A DNA stretch of 64,000 nt from Gymnogyps californianus (Eukaryota > Chordata > Aves > Accipitriformes > Cathartidae), in contig NC_059478.1 in assembly GCF_018139145.2 (NCBI RefSeq), positions 16,165,001 to 16,229,000 of the forward strand. Direction: 5' to 3'. Within the stretch, counting starts at the first letter, position 1; each line of letters opens with the position of its first letter. Below the pieces are notes generated by a model. It had not been told where the DNA came from. It ran no database searches and worked only from the letters and a program-made list of their open reading frames with translations. Made by a program: the position numbers and the translations under genes. Positions 59,301-64,000 of this stretch are shown here, piece after piece.

Positions 59301-62300
59301 TGCAGGTGATCACATTTCTCTTCCTATAACCCCCTCAATTAAGATGCAAATATAGGTGTTCTGTTACAAATGAAAAATAGGTGATTTCCAATTAGTGACA
59401 GACATCAAAACATATCAAATAGGTATACTAAGCCTTCCTTACATTGATGAATACTTGCTACAGAGCACAAACTAATTTTGAACATTTTTCCTTTCTCTCC
59501 ATTTTCAGCTCTCCTTATTTTTCCACATATATTACAGTGGCAGAATGAGCATTAAGGAAAAAAAAAGTTACAAAGAAAAAAGAATTGGAGTAGTCTGTTC
59601 TGGGAATAAATACGAAAGTTATTTCAAACAGGATCAATTTATGGAAGTTACTGTTAAAGAGAGAGCAAATGTCTTTCATTGTAAGAAGTTATTTTTTGTC
59701 ACCGAGGACATGTTCCCCATACCACTGCTGAAAAGACAAATCCAGATGCCAGTTCTAAACTTCTGAACATGGTCACGCTTCATTCTTACTTCAATGCTAG
59801 AATGTTCTGCACATTTTTTGCTGTCTACTGTCGCTACGACTAAGTATTATTGAATACAACACATCCTAGCTAACACAAAATTAAAACAGTTCCTCCAATT
59901 CACAAACAACCCATTTTTCTCATATCACTGCCCTTAGCAGACTCTTTGTCTAATCTACTAGCAATCTACTAGTAATTATATTAGACGTGCAAAGATAGCT
60001 CAAAACTATCATTCTAATATTTTAAATACAATAGACCAACACATGGCATTTGTTTGTATGAATGAGTCAAACAGTTTTTTATCCTACCACTCCCTTCCTT
60101 TTATTTAAGCATCTAGAATGACAACAGTGAAGGCAAAATAGATTTCAGAAAAAGAAGAAGAAACTGAAAGGAAAAAGCTATTTAAATACATCTTCTCATT
60201 TCTTAAGTTCAGGTTAAACTTACCTTCTGACAACTTGCTAGAATTGCTAACTGACTTTTTTCTACACGTATTTTCATTATACAGTGTACAGTTCAAATAA
60301 AAAGTCACAATATATCCACAATATTTGTTTCCACCACATGGAAACTCTCAGTTATTAGTAGCAAAAAAGGGTCAGTGTTCTATAATTTTGTAAGAGAAGA
60401 GATTACCCCCCAGAACTTGAGTTAAAAAAAAAAAAAGTGGACAACGCTTCAAGAGTACTTACAGACACTGCTACTTTGTGCTCTCCTCCTTTTCTCCATC
60501 AGCTCGTATCTCTTCTGGTCTTAGCTACTGCCCTTCCCCCATACTATTATATTCCCCAATGTTAAATTTCAGCAACCAGGAAAAAGGGGGACTTTGTGAC
60601 ACATTACTGTTTGGAAAACTATTAGAAAGTACTAGGACAGTGCTTCTTAGCATCTTCTACCCTACCCTAACATAACCAATTAAATACACACCAAGTATTC
60701 CCTCTTTTCTTAAACGTACCGCAAAGACTGATGCCCTTACTTTTGGGGAAAAAGGCCATTCCCACATCTTTAAACATTACAAAACTATGTTTACAGGAAT
60801 ATATGAGTTTTCCCTCCTAAGTATAACTGGGGCTGTCCACACCTGGCAGCTGAAGCTGTTTTTGGCCAGCATAGCCCAAAGCAGTGTCAACAACATCACA
60901 AATTCCCAAATGCTATGTACCAAATAATGCATCCATGAAGGAATGACTGCTTCTTGTCTCCTGTCAAGTAGAAGTACACCTCAACCATTCTGAAATGTGC
61001 AATGCACATACACAGAATGAGTCACTCAATTGTTCAGGCCCCATTTACTGCACAGCTACGCATGCCATCCAGGAGAATGATGATACGTTAGACTGAAGTG
61101 GCACACAGTGAAATACAGTAAAAGAGAACTATCATCTTCAATATGCACCAAAAGTTCACCCAAGTTATTCCCTGCACCTGTGTGATGTATATTCTTTACA
61201 TCACATTTTATAGCCCTCCGAAGGTTGTTTTAATTACTCCAGAGAAAAGATACATTATATACTTTATAGATTCACTTCAACAGTTGAAAAAGGCTCTAAC
61301 ACTCCAAATGCCAAATCAGTTTACTTATCCAGATTAAAGCATCATAAATGTAAAGCAAACACAAGACAGCAATTCAAACTACAGTTATTAGATTCTGATA
61401 CTCAAACCTATATAGCCAGCGAGCAATGAGAAGTTTGAGAAGTTAGAAGCCAACGAGCAGGCCATTTCATTTTTAGTGACTAAGGACCTCATGTAACAAA
61501 ACCAGAGCAACTGAGGTGTACCTTTTTAAAACAAAAAAGCAAACATTTTATATAATATGGCAATTTTTAAAACTATGCATGAAGAAATCTATAAATTTAA
61601 AACGTATAGAATTTCTTCAAGAAACTGAAAATTTAAAAAAAAATCAATGAACTATGTAATATACTATCATTACTGGAATCCTTAGCTCTGTTCCATTCAA
61701 AAATAGACTAACTGCTTATATACAACAGGAGTTCACAAAGTAACATCAGACACAGAGCTAAAGCTCATTCTTTTTGCATTATTTTATAAATTGTAACGTA
61801 AGGGGTGAACTGTGCACAGAGTGAGATTTCCTTGACTCCATGAATTCTAGGTAAGCAAAACAAGACGTTACAGACCAAATCAAATATGAATTATTTCATA
61901 TGTACTTACAAGATGACTGGGTTTTGACATGTTCTAGCACTTTCAGAAATTAAAGCACACTGCTCCTCTGACAAATTTTAGCTGGGAAGCGTGCTACTAC
62001 CACATATTGAGTTGCACAAATCCCCACATTTACTCTATGTAAACCAAGTTTTCAAATAGTATTTGTCATTTTTTTCACCTCCATTTTGAGTTTTATGTTT
62101 TCCTCGGCTTTTGGTGTTAACTTCTGGTGACTCAACACATAAATAAAATTAAGACTGAACATGTGACAGTTTGATGAACAAAAATGTTTTAAATCAAATC
62201 AAAGCATACAGCACAAATAAATGGTAATAGCTTCAAATTTAGCAGCCTCATTAGCAGGTAACTCTGAGACTATAAAACTGTTAATAAAACATTATAAGCA

Positions 62301-64000
62301 AGTATTCCTTTTACTTCATACTTGCCTTGCCCACATGCAGTCCCCAAAGCTCAAAGGCCCTTTTCTAATTCAAAGACAATTCCCAGACTACAGTAGTTAA
62401 CTTCTACTATTACTCTTTTACGAATGGGTTTAAAAATATAACTAACATATTCACTTTTCTGTTTAAGAGAGAAACCAGCCAGACAATAGTTAATATAATT
62501 TTCAAATTTCTATCCACGTGACTGACGATGATAAAATAAAGCAAATTTTTCAAACAGAAGGGTCATATGTCACAATCCCTTTCTCCAAGTATAACTGAAT
62601 ATATCACAAATATGCTGTGTAACTGATCAGCATATATACAGTAGGTGCAAAATCTCAAGAAAGCATCAGGTCAAACAAATATCCTGGATAAGTTGATTTC
62701 ACACAGGTAAATCCCTGCCCACTTCCAACGGCTATCCAGTCACAATAAAAGCAGCGTAAAAAGAGCATTAAAACTGCTGATGCCACTCCTTCGACTTCAA
62801 ACTTGCTCCCTACGCATTCCCAAAGTACCCCAAAGAAAAGATAACAGCCAAGGAAAGGCCAGATGAATGTTTCCAGTTGTTTATATACCACCTATAGGTA
62901 AAGCATTCCTCAACTTTAAAACATCAGTTCATCAAAAGCAACAAACAGTCACCAGAGAACATAAAAGACAAATGTTTCACATGGCCTTCCACAAAACATG
63001 ACTGAAGCTAGCATTAGATTACTACTCAAACTGCATATACCAATTAGTGAGAAATTCCATTTTCCATTCTTATTAGTATCTTGAGAGAATTACAGAAGCT
63101 CCAGAATACAATCCAGTTTACTCCTCCCATATTTAACAGCTTTCTTCAGAAAGCCGTCATCCTTTTTATTTATTCCCACTACTTCCGTGTGCAAATGGGT
63201 TGTTTCCTTTTAAAATCCAGAGAATAAGTCCATTTTTACAAGGCAAAGAGCACACCTTTTTGACACTTGTGCCTTTCCTTGTATTTATTTTAATCACTAC
63301 CTCCGATACACCTGTCTTGCCTTCTTTCTTATATTATATTCATAACATCACTTCTGCAATCAACAGGAAGAAGCAGTTACGTCATCTGAAGTGTCTTTAT
63401 TTCATCGTCTGGCTAGTATCTGAAAATACGGTTCCAAAATTGCACTACATGCTTACAACATGTTTTGTGAATGCTCAAATTCTCATAAGATTCTAAGTCA
63501 CTCATAGTTAAGAATGAAAAGGATACTGAATCCATTTACTTCTGAAGTGAGAATGCCAGAATTTAAGGTTCAAGCAATAGATGGTCTACCTGAAATTGCT
63601 TCTTCATTAGACACAATTGAGGGCAATTTATAAATTGTTTTGCCCCAAAGCTATTCACATGGGGCAGTTCACTTCTGAAAGACTTGAACTTCCTTAGGTA
63701 TTCCTCCAAACTATTAAATACATTCCTAAAGTTTTAATCAGTTAACACTTTGTCCTCCCAGGCAGCAGAGAAACAATCATGCCAGCTCGTATTTCTGATT
63801 GGGATTAGCTCCCACAGAAGTACTTTAATAACTACACTTTCCTCTTGATTCAGAGAGTGATTTTAAGCTTGTCTCGAATACTGCATGAATATATGGAGCC
63901 AGATGGGTCCAGAATCTATATAACTGACTTCTTACAGCTCCTCCTAGAAGCAAGCTTGCTCAGAAACATAATACAGGTACATCTGACAAAACAGCTGCTG

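Larger units (their letters stand above)
50230..64000 (-). other. PTBP2 intron 2 (part), continuing beyond the window
   Basis: 13.8 kb of AT-rich intron upstream of exon 3. Apart from the antisense CR1 at about 54371-56096 and short homopolymer runs (A20 at 50713-50732, C12 at 56343-56354), I see no gene. I looked for exon 2 (encoding IVTEVAVGVK) and for a CpG-rich promoter and found neither. The many short open frames here have AT-rich, low-complexity translations and no protein resemblance. Confidence 0.75.

Noticed and set aside
59545..59766. Lys-rich 73-codon plus-strand frame
   Set aside because: AT-rich codon content, no splice or promoter context, and no resemblance to any family.
60200..60260. 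Possible PTBP2 exon 2 ending in a GTAAG donor (minus strand near 60220)
   Set aside because: The sequence before the donor does not encode the expected VTEVAVGVK residues; the donor match is chance.

Overview
This window is nuclear DNA from a bird. It is AT-rich and intron-dominated, and it carries a 5'-truncated CR1 LINE whose 3' end has the octamer-type tail typical of avian CR1. It also carries three copies of one avian ERV-type LTR. The particular LTR and CR1 look neoavian rather than galliform, but that is from memory and is not proven here.

The only protein-coding gene I can recognise is PTBP2 (neuronal polypyrimidine tract-binding protein, nPTB/brPTB), on the minus strand. Twelve coding exons lie between 50229 and 13878. 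They match exons 3-14 of the usual gene, have GT-AG borders, and keep one open frame across every junction. They encode 524 residues with all four RRM domains. Exons 1-2 (start codon and about 13 residues) and the promoter were not found and should lie beyond 64000.

Layout from high to low coordinates: 64000-50230 is intron 2 with a dead CR1 at about 54371-56096; 50229-50154 exon 3; a 12.6 kb intron 3 holding an unexplained exon-like segment (45377-45489); exons 4-7 between 37561 and 33144; long introns 7 and 8 around exon 8; a compact cluster of exons 9-14 (17099-13878); the 3'UTR, with miR-124 and miR-133 seed matches, down to at least about 12.8 kb and probably 12.4 kb; then AT-rich downstream flank with a solo LTR (664-1246), an LTR stub (11316-11359) and two coding-looking fragments I cannot identify.

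The most notable signal is regulatory. The 34-nt exon 10 (15463-15496) is preceded by 436 nt of intron with no AG dinucleotide on the transcribed strand. That stretch contains clustered UCUU motifs close to the exon and strong branch-point-like sequences about 390-415 nt away. Skipping exon 10 shifts the frame to a stop eight codons later. This is the known PTB-controlled splicing/NMD switch of PTBP2, and its whole architecture is readable here. The 3'UTR microRNA sites and a NAGNAG acceptor at exon 14 add further post-transcriptional control. I found no operon, CRISPR, prokaryotic or clearly new multi-gene system.
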